A stretch of DNA of 64,000 nucleotides from Streptococcus sp. oral taxon 431 (GCF_023115445.1 NZ_JALDUI010000004.1:59282-123281); one strand, 5' to 3'. Shown: positions 47,550 through 54,824, counted from the first letter of the stretch. Made by a program: numbers and translations. The notes: generated by a model not told the origin, from the letters alone.

Positions 47550-48101
47550 TTATAAATAAAATAAGAGTGGCCAACTGTTGTAAAACATGTGGACTAGAGT
47601 AGAAACCCATAGATTTTGACTCTTTTTATAAGCAAAGCCCAGTAACAAGCCCCCAAGTAGATAAAAAATAAACGAAGGGACATTAGAAGGTCCATGCATG
47701 AAAGAAAAGAGAGAGGAAGTTAGCACAAGCCCTAACCAAGAATTTTCAAATATAGCCCCCTGAAGAAGTCCCCTGAAAATGAGTTCCTCCAAGTGTTGAA
47801 CTCCTGCGCCAGAAGAAACAGCGAAGAAACGAATATAAACTAGCGTCTCAAGCACACTTAGAAGAAAGGTTACAATGAACAGCAAAAGTTGTTTCTTGCT
47901 TAATATCCCAAAAGAAATCATTTCAAACTTTCTAGCATAAGCAACACTCAGCGAGGTTACTAGAAGACTTACAATAATCAGTGCAGGTTCATTTTGAAAA
48001 AAATCTCCATGGTTAATCGTATAAGGAACTGTAATGACGATTATTAGTACTAAAAATCCAAAACATAAGGCATGAAATTTATTAAAAATAGTCATAAGCA
48101 C
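47550..48101 (-). CDS. CPBP intramembrane protease of the blp effector arm
   Basis: A 183-aa membrane protein with the CPBP motifs EELIFRGLLQ, FSFMHGPSNVP and HMFYNSWPLL. It is shorter than the other three CPBP proteins here, though all motifs are present. A GTG at 48101 sits 7 bp after GGAG; an ATG two codons later is the alternative. It lies 46 bp after the LPXTG thioredoxin gene and is probably co-transcribed with it from a BlpR-box promoter. CPBP proteins in such loci commonly act in bacteriocin immunity. Confidence 0.85.
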   Translation of the reverse strand: MLMTIFNKFHALCFGFLVLIIVITVPYTINHGDFFQNEPALIIVSLLVTSLSVAYARKFEMISFGILSKKQLLLFIVTFLLSVLETLVYIRFFAVSSGAGVQHLEELIFRGLLQGAIFENSWLGLVLTSSLFSFMHGPSNVPSFIFYLLGGLLLGFAYKKSQNLWVSTLVHMFYNSWPLLFYL

Positions 48102-48147
48102 AACCTCTCTCCTTTAAAAGTCGATCAAAATAAGGAGGCAAAAATTT

Positions 48148-49116
48148 TTATTTATGAACTCTTTGTTTCCACTTGATCATACCTGAAGTAATTAAGAGTG
48201 CAACAGCTATACGCAATAGATTGTAACTTTCTTCCTCTCCTGTATTAGGCAGTAATTGTTTGCTCAAATGAATGGTTTGGGAGGCAGAATCATTCCCCTT
48301 AACTTCGGATAAAGAAGTTTGTAACTTATCAGTATTTTCAGAGATTGTCTTAGATGTATCTCCTCGCTTATTCTTATCTGTCATTACCAAATCTTCAGGC
48401 TGAACAGTTATAGTGTTAGAAGGAGGAATATTATTCTTCAATGGTTCTCTACTATCACTATTATTAGTTAAATTTTCCTTTGAATTCTCCACCTCTCCTG
48501 TTTTATCATCACGGACACTTTCTGTTACTGTATCCTCAGAAGATGCTACTGTTTCCGTTTGCTTAGGTGAGTTTCTCGAGTACATATAATCATAAACCTG
48601 TTGTGCAGTTGCTCCGCCACCAACCCATCCAGATATCGGACGTCCGTTTCTTAAATACAAAATTGTTGGTGTTCCTGGAATACCGACTTTTTTAAATAGA
48701 AACTCTCTCGCTTCCCCGTCAAAATCTTTACCATCCAAATCATAATATTCTAACTTCTTTTCAATTAAGTTATTAAATTCTTTCAATTCAGGAGAAAATT
48801 GACGACAATGAGAACAAGTTTTTCTACCAAAATATATAGTATGTTCCAATTGATCCTCTGTAAAAGATTGACGAACGGCTTCAATATCTATCTTTTTAAA
48901 TTCCGCAACATTCTGCTCATACTCTTCGGGAGTTACAACGGAAGGTTTATGCTCAACATTTTCCGTACCCGATTGCAGATCTGGTGCCACAACAGAACTA
49001 TCATTAGGCTGGATAGAGGAAGAAGTAGTCTGTTCTTCTGCATATGCAACACCTGTAGTAATAGATGCAAATACAAGTGGTACAAGTAATAGTGATTTTA
49101 TCTTTTGTTTCTTCAT
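48148..49116 (-). CDS. Sortase-anchored thioredoxin-fold protein
   Basis: A 322-aa surface protein: signal peptide (residues 1-26, cut after AYA); thioredoxin fold at about residues 75-180 with redox motif C101-S-H-C104 in [13 protein letters not shown] and a cis-proline loop [11 protein letters not shown]; a Ser/Thr/Asn-rich stalk; LPNTG at 289-293, a hydrophobic helix and basic tail (KWKQRVHK). The domain is related to bacteriocin transport-accessory thioredoxins, but wall anchoring is unusual. A BlpR-type box lies at 49180, so the gene belongs to the bacteriocin regulon. Disulfide formation in exported two-cysteine bacteriocins is a reasonable inference, not shown. Confidence 0.88.
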   Translation of the reverse strand: MKKQKIKSLLLVPLVFASITTGVAYAEEQTTSSSIQPNDSSVVAPDLQSGTENVEHKPSVVTPEEYEQNVAEFKKIDIEAVRQSFTEDQLEHTIYFGRKTCSHCRQFSPELKEFNNLIEKKLEYYDLDGKDFDGEAREFLFKKVGIPGTPTILYLRNGRPISGWVGGGATAQQVYDYMYSRNSPKQTETVASSEDTVTESVRDDKTGEVENSKENLTNNSDSREPLKNNIPPSNTITVQPEDLVMTDKNKRGDTSKTISENTDKLQTSLSEVKGNDSASQTIHLSKQLLPNTGEEESYNLLRIAVALLITSGMIKWKQRVHK

Positions 49117-49179
49117 AAGAATACTCCTTTACATTTGATATATTTATCTTACCTTATTTAAGATTACAAATTCATCTAA

Positions 49180-49211
49180 ATCTTAAATGGTCATCAAAAC
49201 ATCTTGAATTG
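49180..49211 (-). promoter_or_regulatory. BlpR-type box before the LPXTG thioredoxin gene
   Basis: Two repeats 21 bp apart on the minus strand, CAATTCAAGAT (49201-49211) and a degenerate CCATTTAAGAT (49180-49190), 64 bp before the gene. Confidence 0.75.
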
Positions 49212-49226
49212 CAAAAACTTCATTAA

Positions 49227-49260
49227 AAAAGGTAAGCATTTTGAAAACACTTACCCTTTT
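49227..49260 (-). terminator. Terminator after the bacteriocin/immunity pair
   Basis: AAAAGGTAAG pairs with CTTACCCTTTT (one bulge) across a 14-nt loop, just downstream of the gene at 49276. It overlaps no gene and precedes the next BlpR box. Confidence 0.72.
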
Positions 49261-49275
49261 ATACTTTATTAACCT

Positions 49276-49680
49276 CTACTTTTTATAATACTTCAACCCC
49301 CAAATGAGCAAAAGCATGATAATCAAGCATAGAACCACACCAATATAGGCGATTATTTGTTGGTAGGCTTCTGCTGCTGTGATACCTCTATACAGACAAA
49401 TAATAGACATAAAGCCTGTCAAGCCGATGAACATGAGTTGATTGGTTCTAGGACTAACCAAATCATCATCTTCAAACTCTCTTATCCTCATTTCCCTAGT
49501 GAGATAAACAGTAGCCAAAATAGAAGCCAAGTTAATAACTACTAAAAGAAATTGGAAAACTACGGAAAAATTTAAAAACTGACGAGATAGAAATAGATAA
49601 GTAGAAACAACCAAAGGTATCTGTCCGAACAACAACCTCACTAAGAAAACATTGCGTTTTGTTGCAAATATTTTTTTCAT
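49276..49680 (-). CDS. Blp immunity-type membrane protein, paralogue 1
   Basis: A 134-aa protein with four predicted hydrophobic helices and a charged centre (TREMRIREFEDDDLVSPRTNQ), ending LLIWGLKYYKK. It is very similar to the protein at 50928-51344. Each is the last gene of a bacteriocin cassette, the usual place of an immunity gene. The ATG at 49680 has GGAGATAGT upstream; the in-frame extension to 49728 overlaps the bacteriocin gene and is disregarded. The immunity role is inferred from context. Confidence 0.78.
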   Translation of the reverse strand: MKKIFATKRNVFLVRLLFGQIPLVVSTYLFLSRQFLNFSVVFQFLLVVINLASILATVYLTREMRIREFEDDDLVSPRTNQLMFIGLTGFMSIICLYRGITAAEAYQQIIAYIGVVLCLIIMLLLIWGLKYYKK

Positions 49681-49699
49681 TACTATCTCCTTTCCCATG

Positions 49700-49936
49700 C
49701 TAACAGGTAAGCGCACCGCCAATTCCACCTAGTACAGCACCAATTGCACCTGTTCCTATAGCGTATGGCCCAAGTAGAAATGTTGAGCCATAAGTTGTAG
49801 CGTAGCCTTCCATCGCACCGTATGCAACCCCCGCTGCACAGCTAATTGTTCTTCCCCAATCAATATCTCCACCTTCAACGCAAGCAAGCATATCAGCATC
49901 CATAATCTCAAATTGTGACATCATTTTTGTATTCAT
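49700..49936 (-). CDS. Blp bacteriocin with GxxxG-type helices (class IIb-like)
   Basis: A 78-aa prepeptide. The leader MNTKMMSQFEIMDADMLACVEGG ends in the double glycine cut by BlpA. The 55-aa mature part, starting DIDWGRTISCAAG, is rich in Gly/Ala, has several GxxxG or AxxxG patterns (YGAMEG, GTGAIGAVLGGIGG) and two cysteines (one near the start, one as the last residue). It resembles pneumococcal Blp two-peptide or BlpK/N-like bacteriocins; which one I cannot tell. A partner gene is not adjacent. Behind a BlpR box; immunity-type gene follows after 19 bp. Confidence 0.85.
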   Translation of the reverse strand: MNTKMMSQFEIMDADMLACVEGGDIDWGRTISCAAGVAYGAMEGYATTYGSTFLLGPYAIGTGAIGAVLGGIGGALTC

Positions 49937-50025
49937 GACAAATACTCCTTTTTATTTTTAATTTTTGTCTTGTTGCAACTTTGACAAGTTTAGTATAACA
50001 TTGTTTTTTTAAATTTTTCACCCGA

Positions 50026-50057
50026 ATCTTGAATTGTCATCGAAACATCTTGAATTG
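50026..50057 (-). promoter_or_regulatory. BlpR-type box before the GxxxG bacteriocin gene
   Basis: Two identical 11-mers, CAATTCAAGAT, exactly 21 bp apart on the minus strand (50047-50057 and 50026-50036). A TATACT-like -10 lies downstream near 49994. Confidence 0.88.
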
Positions 50058-50073
50058 CAAAAACTTCATTATA

Positions 50074-50107
50074 AAAGGGTAAGTATTTCGAAAACACTTA
50101 CCCCTTT
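50074..50107 (-). terminator. Terminator of the upstream bacteriocin cassette
   Basis: AAAGGGTAAGT pairs with ACTTACCCCTTT around a loop. It is homologous to the hairpin at 49227. It is now separated from its cassette by the IS200-like insertion at 50116. Confidence 0.7.
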
Positions 50108-50115
50108 ATACTTCA

Positions 50116-50923
50116 TTATGTGACTTTCAGTCTGTCTCGCACCTCACGGAGCGAGACAAAAAAACACCCGCTATGTAGGTGCGCGTCGAAGGTTATACCC
50201 CAAAAACTCCAAATGCGATACAATAAAGGTGTTCAAGCCAATTGTAAAGCGAAAGGAGAAAACCATGGTACAAAAGTCTCATAGTTTATCACACACAAAG
50301 TGGCACTGTAAGTATCACATTGTGTTCACCCCTAAGTATAGACGAAAAGTGATCTATAATCAATATCGAAGTAGTTTGAGAGAAATATTCCATAGATTAT
50401 GTAATTATAAAGGTGTTGAGATTATCGAGGGTCACTTAATGCCAGACCATGTACATATGTTAGTCAGTAATCCACCGAGTATAAGTGTTTCAAGTTTCAT
50501 GGGGTATTAAAAGATAAAAGTGCACTCATGATGTATGACAAACACGCTAATCTCAAGTACAAGTTTGGGAATCGTCATTTTTGAGCGGAAGGTTATTATG
50601 TGAGTACGGTTGGACTCAATGAAGCCACAATTAAGAAATATATTCAAGATTAAAGAAATTATCCAGTGGATGATTTCTTCACGAGTATGAAAATTTGAGA
50701 ACGAGTAAAGCATGATATAGCACTAGATAAATTGAGTGTAAAAGAATATGAGGATCCCTTTAGGGATAGTGGTAAGTAATACCTAAGCCTCTTTAAGAGG
50801 CAAGTGACGAGTCAGGAGCAATAGGGCTTGAACAACGTGAAAGCCAGCGTCTTTAGGCGCTGGCTGGTAATTTGGGCTTATAGCCCTGGTACAAACCACC
50901 CGTTTAACGGGTGGTTATGATTA
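50116..50923 (+). mobile_element. IS200-like element, copy 1 (defective)
   Basis: An 808-bp segment nearly identical to 53270-54078 in reverse orientation. Both start TTATGTGACTTTCAGTC with a GTCTCGC...GCGAGAC hairpin and end with an ACCACCCG-TTTAA-CGGGTGGT hairpin then ATGATTA. Subterminal hairpins, no terminal inverted repeats and a HUH-type TnpA identify the IS200/IS605 family. It sits between a BlpR-boxed cassette and the next immunity gene. Confidence 0.88.
50265..50653 (+). pseudogene. tnpA: IS200-type transposase TnpA, frameshifted and with a nonsense codon
   Basis: A Y1 HUH transposase remnant. The HLMPDHVHMLV motif (HxH) is intact, but a one-base loss after SSFMGY (near 50507) shifts the frame, and further on a TGA replaces the Trp codon of HFWAEGYY seen in copy 2. 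Without repair this copy cannot make active TnpA. The antisense 68-codon ORF over its tail is a shadow. Confidence 0.88.
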
Positions 50924-50927
50924 AGCT

Positions 50928-51344
50928 CTACTTTTTATAATACTTCAAGCCCCAAATGAGTAAAAGCATAATAATCAAGCAGAGAATAGCTCCAATATAG
51001 GCGATTAGTTGTTGGTAGGATTCTACTGCTGTGATACCTCTATACAAACAGATAATAGTCATAAAACATGTCAATCCTACGAACATTAGTTGATTGGCTC
51101 TAGGACTTACCAAATCATCATCTTCAAACTTTCTCACTCTCATTTCTCTAGTGAGGTAAACAATCACCAAAATAGAAGCCAAGTTAACAACCACTAAAAG
51201 CAATTGAAAAACTAAGGAAAAATGTAAAAACTGACGAGAGAGAAATAAATAAGTAGAGATCAGTACAGGCAACTGACCTAGGAACAATCTCGTTAGAAAT
51301 ATGTTGCGTTTTTTAGCAAATATTTTTTTCAATGATATCTCCAT
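50928..51344 (-). CDS. Blp immunity-type membrane protein, paralogue 2
   Basis: A 138-aa protein with four hydrophobic helices, nearly the same as the one at 49276 (shared FEDDDLVSP and ending LLLIWGLKYYKK). Third gene of the cassette at 51698-51916. The ATG at 51344 is chosen; the ORF reaches 51368 and overlaps the end of the 115-aa gene. Its 3' end now abuts the IS200-like copy 1 with 4 bp between. Immunity is inferred from position and paralogy. Confidence 0.75.
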   Translation of the reverse strand: MEISLKKIFAKKRNIFLTRLFLGQLPVLISTYLFLSRQFLHFSLVFQLLLVVVNLASILVIVYLTREMRVRKFEDDDLVSPRANQLMFVGLTCFMTIICLYRGITAVESYQQLIAYIGAILCLIIMLLLIWGLKYYKK

Positions 51345-51360
51345 TATAATTAAATGATAT

Positions 51361-51708
51361 CTAATCATTTTCTAAAATTTGATAACTTTTGTGAAATGTT
51401 TTAGCAGAAACAACTCTATGATTTGTAATATCTAGATAATCACCTGGATAACCAAGAACATACATACCATAACCAGCGAATCCTCCTCCAACTGTTCCAA
51501 CTAGACCAAACTTGATATTAGTTGTGAGAGAAGTATTAAGAGCCGCCATAAGAATGCGCACATGATTATCCAACCAAACCATATAATTTTTTTGAAAAGC
51601 TTCTTCTACCCAACTTGGTTTAGGGGTTGCTTGACCAATTTCCCAAACATCAACAATTTGATTCCCATGTTTTGCCTTCATAGCTTCAATCCTTTTTTTA
51701 AATACCAT
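51361..51708 (-). CDS. 115-aa protein coupled to a double-glycine peptide gene
   Basis: The protein is polar at the N-terminus (MVFKKRIEAMKAKHGNQIVDVWEIG) and carries one hydrophobic, glycine-rich segment (IKFGLVGTVGGGFAGYGMYVLG), then a charged tail. It has no double-glycine leader. The gene overlaps the bacteriocin ORF by 11 bp, so its translation depends on it. It might be an immunity or accessory protein, or a second, leaderless component. No family recognised. Confidence 0.6.
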   Translation of the reverse strand: MVFKKRIEAMKAKHGNQIVDVWEIGQATPKPSWVEEAFQKNYMVWLDNHVRILMAALNTSLTTNIKFGLVGTVGGGFAGYGMYVLGYPGDYLDITNHRVVSAKTFHKSYQILEND

Positions 51709-51916
51709 TACATGAGTTTGGAGTTCCCCCTATACCATAAGGACTACATGGTTTCGAAGGATGTCTAATAGGCCACTTACCATTTAATTGATCCAAAGTT
51801 GGAGACGGTGCTAGTCCACCCAATAAACCAGAAAGCATATCTCCGAAACCTCCTTCAACTTTCGCAAGCATTTCAGTATCCATGACCTCTAATTGTAACA
51901 TCATTTTTGTATTCAT
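51698..51916 (-). CDS. Double-glycine peptide with Pro-rich, two-cysteine C-terminus
   Basis: A 72-aa prepeptide. The leader MNTKMMLQLEVMDTEMLAKVEGG is followed by a 49-aa mature part: a short GDMLSGLLGGL hydrophobic stretch, then PSPTLDQLNGKWPIRHPSKP and two cysteines separated by 11 residues (CSPYGIGGTPNSC) near the end. A C-terminal disulfide loop is possible. It lacks a clear BlpR box and has a weaker ribosome site (AGAAGTATTC instead of the AGGAGTATTT of its siblings). It may depend on readthrough from the pediocin cassette. Confidence 0.72.
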   Translation of the reverse strand: MNTKMMLQLEVMDTEMLAKVEGGFGDMLSGLLGGLAPSPTLDQLNGKWPIRHPSKPCSPYGIGGTPNSCNGI

Positions 51917-51943
51917 GATGAATACTTCTTTTTTTATTTTCAA

Positions 51944-52220
51944 TTTTTTACCAAAGTCTTAAATTCAATAAACAAATAGAATTATTTTTAATAATATATT
52001 TTTGATTTTCTTAACAAAGTATAGACGTCTACTATCTTCTTAAAAGTAGCAGTACTTATTTTTAAGTCTAAGATTTCAATAATCCTGAGTATCTAAAATA
52101 TCTTAATTTTCACTGCTCTCCTTGCAATAAAAAGTTTTACTATATTATTTATTATCTTGCAGAAAAAATATTAGTAAATTAATCGTTTGTAGTTAAGTTT
52201 TTTTATTTCCTACAAATCCA
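51944..52220 (-). other. Decayed intercassette DNA
   Basis: A very AT-rich stretch upstream of the peptide gene at 51916. It holds a ribosome-site-like GGAGAG with a GTG and only five further codons before a stop (near 52115), and no BlpR box. It looks like remains of a deleted cassette. Confidence 0.4.
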
Positions 52221-52382
52221 TCAACTAAGCAAAACATCAACAATTATATAAACTATTGATAATATAATCAAAATTTTGCTAACTATCTTATTCTCATCAT
52301 TCTTAGATAGCTTTGATATTTTGTAAGTAAGCAAATAAGACAGTAAATTAATAGCGATAATAATACTATATTTAAGAATCAT
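52221..52382 (-). CDS. Orphan 53-aa two-helix membrane protein
   Basis: An ORF of 53 codons, MILKYSIIIAINLLSYLLTYK, then a charged loop SKLSKNDENKIVSK, then a second hydrophobic helix LIILSIVYIIVDVLLS. Two helices with a basic/acidic loop are typical of small bacteriocin immunity proteins. It follows a dead bacteriocin leader by only 17 bp, and only a weak TAAGAT lies before the ATG. It may be the surviving immunity gene of a cassette whose bacteriocin was lost. No family recognised. Confidence 0.5.
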   Translation of the reverse strand: MILKYSIIIAINLLSYLLTYKISKLSKNDENKIVSKILIILSIVYIIVDVLLS

Positions 52383-52399
52383 AATCTTACAAATTCGAG

Positions 52400-52447
52400 T
52401 TATTCAGTATCCATAATCTCAAATTGTTCCATCATTTTTGTATTCAT
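52400..52447 (-). pseudogene. Truncated double-glycine leader (dead bacteriocin gene)
   Basis: ATG at 52447 opens MNTKMMEQFEIMDTE and stops, before any Gly-Gly site. The upstream sequence (ATAAATACTCCTTG and TTTTAATTTT on the + strand) matches the 5' regions of the intact bacteriocin genes, so this is the remnant of a further cassette. The BlpR box upstream is eroded. Confidence 0.78.
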
Positions 52448-52601
52448 GATAAATACTCCTTGTTTATTTTTAATTTTTTTCCTGTTGCAACCATGATAAA
52501 TTTAGTACAACACTGTTTTAATTTTCTCACTCAAATTCAGAGTTACAATAAAAATATTAGAAATACATAAACTATAATTAACATATCACCTATACTATAT
52601 C

Positions 52602-52898
52602 CTAGTATCCATATCTAATATTAGATAATTCTCTTAATTTTTTTATCTGATTAGACTGAATTTCAGATAAATGTAGCGCATTTTCAATTAATACATTTGA
52701 AATTTCAATGTTCATTCGACTAAGGGTATAAGGAATCGATATACTTCCTTTCTTTAATTCACATTCGTAAGAAATCAATATATCTTTCAAAGGGAGGAGT
52801 TGAGAATCACATTTTATATTTTGAATAAGTTCTTCTAATATGATGATAGCTTCACGGCGTCTTTCAATCCCACCAGAAAACCACTTTAACCCTCTCAT
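52602..52898 (-). CDS. Enterocin A-type immunity protein
   Basis: A 98-aa helical protein (MRGLKWFSGGIERRREAIIILEELIQNI..., then ISYECELKKGSISIPYTLSRMNIEISNVL) of the EntA_Immun family. These cytosolic four-helix bundles protect producers of pediocin-like bacteriocins by blocking the mannose-PTS receptor complex. Its ATG overlaps the bacteriocin stop as TAATG, so both are made together. The match of immunity type and bacteriocin type strengthens both calls. Confidence 0.87.
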   Translation of the reverse strand: MRGLKWFSGGIERRREAIIILEELIQNIKCDSQLLPLKDILISYECELKKGSISIPYTLSRMNIEISNVLIENALHLSEIQSNQIKKLRELSNIRYGY

Positions 52899-53119
52899 TA
52901 TAGAGGTCCACCCGAATTCCAACCTGCATTCCCACCTGAAAATCCATTAACAATAGAATTAGTAAGAATTTTATTTATAGCTTCAGGCCAGTTTACCCAG
53001 CAACCTTTAGAGTTATCACAATATAAACCATTACCGTAATATATTGTTTTTCCTCCTACTTTACTCGCAAGCATCTCAGTATCCATAATCTCAAATTGTT
53101 CCATCGTTTTTGTATTCAT
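52898..53119 (-). CDS. Pediocin-like (class IIa) bacteriocin
   Basis: A 73-aa prepeptide. The leader (MNTKTMEQFEIMDTEMLASKVGG) has the Blp type and a double glycine at 22-23. The 50-aa mature part starts KTIYYGNGLYC: the YGNG pediocin box at 28-31, cysteines 34 and 40, then WVNW and an amphipathic helix ending in the GGNAGWNSGG hairpin. It resembles class IIa peptides such as ubericin A. The loop is C-x5-C rather than the usual C-x4-C (read directly from the codons). Class IIa peptides act on the mannose-PTS EIIC/EIID. BlpR box upstream, EntA-type immunity gene downstream. Confidence 0.93.
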   Translation of the reverse strand: MNTKTMEQFEIMDTEMLASKVGGKTIYYGNGLYCDNSKGCWVNWPEAINKILTNSIVNGFSGGNAGWNSGGPL

Positions 53120-53209
53120 GGTAAATACTCCTTGTTTATTTTTAATTTTTGTCCTGTTGCAACTTTGACAAGTTTAGTATATCACTGTTTATTAAATTTT
53201 TTCATCCAA

Positions 53210-53241
53210 ATCTTGAATTGTCATCGAAACGTCTTGAATTA
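53210..53241 (-). promoter_or_regulatory. BlpR-type box before the pediocin-like gene
   Basis: On the minus strand TAATTCAAGAC (53231-53241) and CAATTCAAGAT (53210-53220) are 21 bp apart, about 90 bp before the ATG. The IS200-like copy 2 begins 29 bp further upstream and leaves the box intact. Confidence 0.85.
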
Positions 53242-53269
53242 CTCAAAGAGCACCATCTTCCCAATCAAC

Positions 53270-54078
53270 TAATCATGACCACCCGTCAAACGGGTGGTTT
53301 GTACCAGGGCTATAAGCCCAGATAACTAGCCCGCGCCTAAAGACGCTGGCTTTCACGTTGTTCAAGCCTTATTGCTCTTGACTCGTCACTTGCCTCTTAA
53401 AGAGGCGTGAGTATTACCTACTACTATCCCTAAAGGGATTCTCATATTCTTTCACACTTAATTTATCTAGTGCTATATCATGTTTTACTCGTTCTCAAAT
53501 TTTCATACTCGTGAAGAAATCATCCACTGGATAATTTCTTTAATCTTGAATATATTTCTTAATTGTGGCTTCATTAAGCCCTACTGTACTCACATAATAA
53601 CCTTCTGCCCAAAAATGCCGATTCCCAAACTTGTACTTGAGATTGGCGTGTTTGTCAAACATCATGAGTGCACTTTTGCCTTTTAAATAACCCATGAAAC
53701 TTGAAACACTTATCCTTGGTGGAATACTTACTAACATATGTACATGATCAGGCATTAAGTGTCCTTCGATAATCTCAACACCTTTATAACTACATAATCG
53801 GTGGAATATTTCTCCCAAACTACTTCGATATTGATTATAAATGATTTTTCGTCTATACTTAGGGGTGAACACAATGTGATATTTACACATCCACTTTGTG
53901 TGTGATAAACTATGTGCCTTTTGTGCCATATTTTTCTCCTTTCGCTTTACAATTGGCTTGAACACCTTTATTGTATCGCGTTTGGAGTTTTTTGGTATAA
54001 CCTTCGACGCGCACCCGCATAGCGGGTGGTTTATTTGTCTCGCACCTAACGGAGCGAGACGGACTGAAAGTCACATAA
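53270..54078 (-). mobile_element. IS200-like element, copy 2
   Basis: An 809-bp copy of the same element as at 50116, in inverted orientation. Left end TTATGTGACTTTCAGTC (minus strand) with its GTCTCGC hairpin; right end with the CGGGTGGT hairpin then ATGATTA. The two copies flank 2.3 kb holding the pediocin and Pro-rich peptide cassettes. Confidence 0.88.
53540..53929 (-). CDS. tnpA: IS200/IS605-family transposase TnpA (short form)
   Basis: A 129-aa Y1 HUH transposase: MAQKAHSLSHTKW start behind AGGAGA, HUH motif HLMPDHVHMLV and catalytic Tyr in ATIKKYIQD. The protein stops right after IQD. The frame reopens after the TAA and again after a TGA, and ends with a plausible tail (KHDIALDKLSVKEYEN), a state shared with copy 1. 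Catalytic parts are complete, so activity is possible but uncertain. Confidence 0.85.
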   Translation of the reverse strand: MAQKAHSLSHTKWMCKYHIVFTPKYRRKIIYNQYRSSLGEIFHRLCSYKGVEIIEGHLMPDHVHMLVSIPPRISVSSFMGYLKGKSALMMFDKHANLKYKFGNRHFWAEGYYVSTVGLNEATIKKYIQD

Positions 54079-54134
54079 TAAGAAGTGAATAATATTAAAT
54101 TCCATTATTCACTTCTTAAAATCGATAATTATTT

Positions 54135-54824
54135 TTACCCAAATACCCTGTGTAAAAAAGTCAGCAAAAATGGTAATGTCGCTACAATATTATTAATCAC
54201 ATGCACAGCATAGGATAGATAAATGCTCTTTGTATAGCGGGTAAAACCAGCAAAGATGATGCCAAATGTTGCAAAGACGAAGATATCTAACAGACTAGGC
54301 AGGCTTGAAAAATGAGGGAGAGCAAATAAAATGGACGAAAAAAGCAAATCAAGACCAAATCTCGAATGCTTAAAGAAGGCGTGTTGAAGTAAACCCCTAT
54401 AAATCAACTCTTCCATCAGTGGAGTCAGAAAAAACAAGGTTACATAGATACCTAGCTCAGCAAAGTTGGTCCCACTATAACCGATCAATACGACCCAACC
54501 TTCCGCAATTGACTGAACATGTTTAGCTGTCTGAACGTTAAAAGAGATCTGGAGTACTACCACTAATACTGTCAAAATCGAATACCAAAGCCATTTTTTT
54601 CTTGGAATGAGAAAGAGATAACCATGGCCTGTCTTAACCAGAATCCAAATCATGACTCCGCTAAATAGCAAACTCAAGATATTTTGAATCCAGACGAAAT
54701 TGCCAATCTGGTAAGAAAATCGCCAATAGTTTTGGACAATAAGCGTCAGCTGAGAAAGACCAAATACGAAAAATAGGTAAGAAAAGACTGCACTCATTTT
54801 GAATAGAAGTTGATACTTTTTCAT
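54135..54824 (-). CDS. CPBP intramembrane protease, PncP/BlpY-like
   Basis: A 229-aa membrane protein with about seven hydrophobic segments and CPBP motifs EELIYRGLLQHAFF, FALPHFSSLPSLLD and HVINNIVATLPF. It is closely related to the protein at 55436, and position after blpY-blpZ matches the gene called pncP in pneumococcus. It has its own BlpR-type box at 54894. The ATG at 54824, with AAGGAGAG upstream, is chosen. Role in bacteriocin immunity is likely from studies of BlpY. Confidence 0.85.
   Translation of the reverse strand: MKKYQLLFKMSAVFSYLFFVFGLSQLTLIVQNYWRFSYQIGNFVWIQNILSLLFSGVMIWILVKTGHGYLFLIPRKKWLWYSILTVLVVVLQISFNVQTAKHVQSIAEGWVVLIGYSGTNFAELGIYVTLFFLTPLMEELIYRGLLQHAFFKHSRFGLDLLFSSILFALPHFSSLPSLLDIFVFATFGIIFAGFTRYTKSIYLSYAVHVINNIVATLPFLLTFLHRVFG

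Noticed and set aside
53480..53686. 68-codon ORF antisense to the tail of IS copy 2, and its twin at 50507-50713
   Set aside because: Both are mirror images of the IS200-like transposase tail with no ribosome site of their own; they share sequence because the IS copies do.
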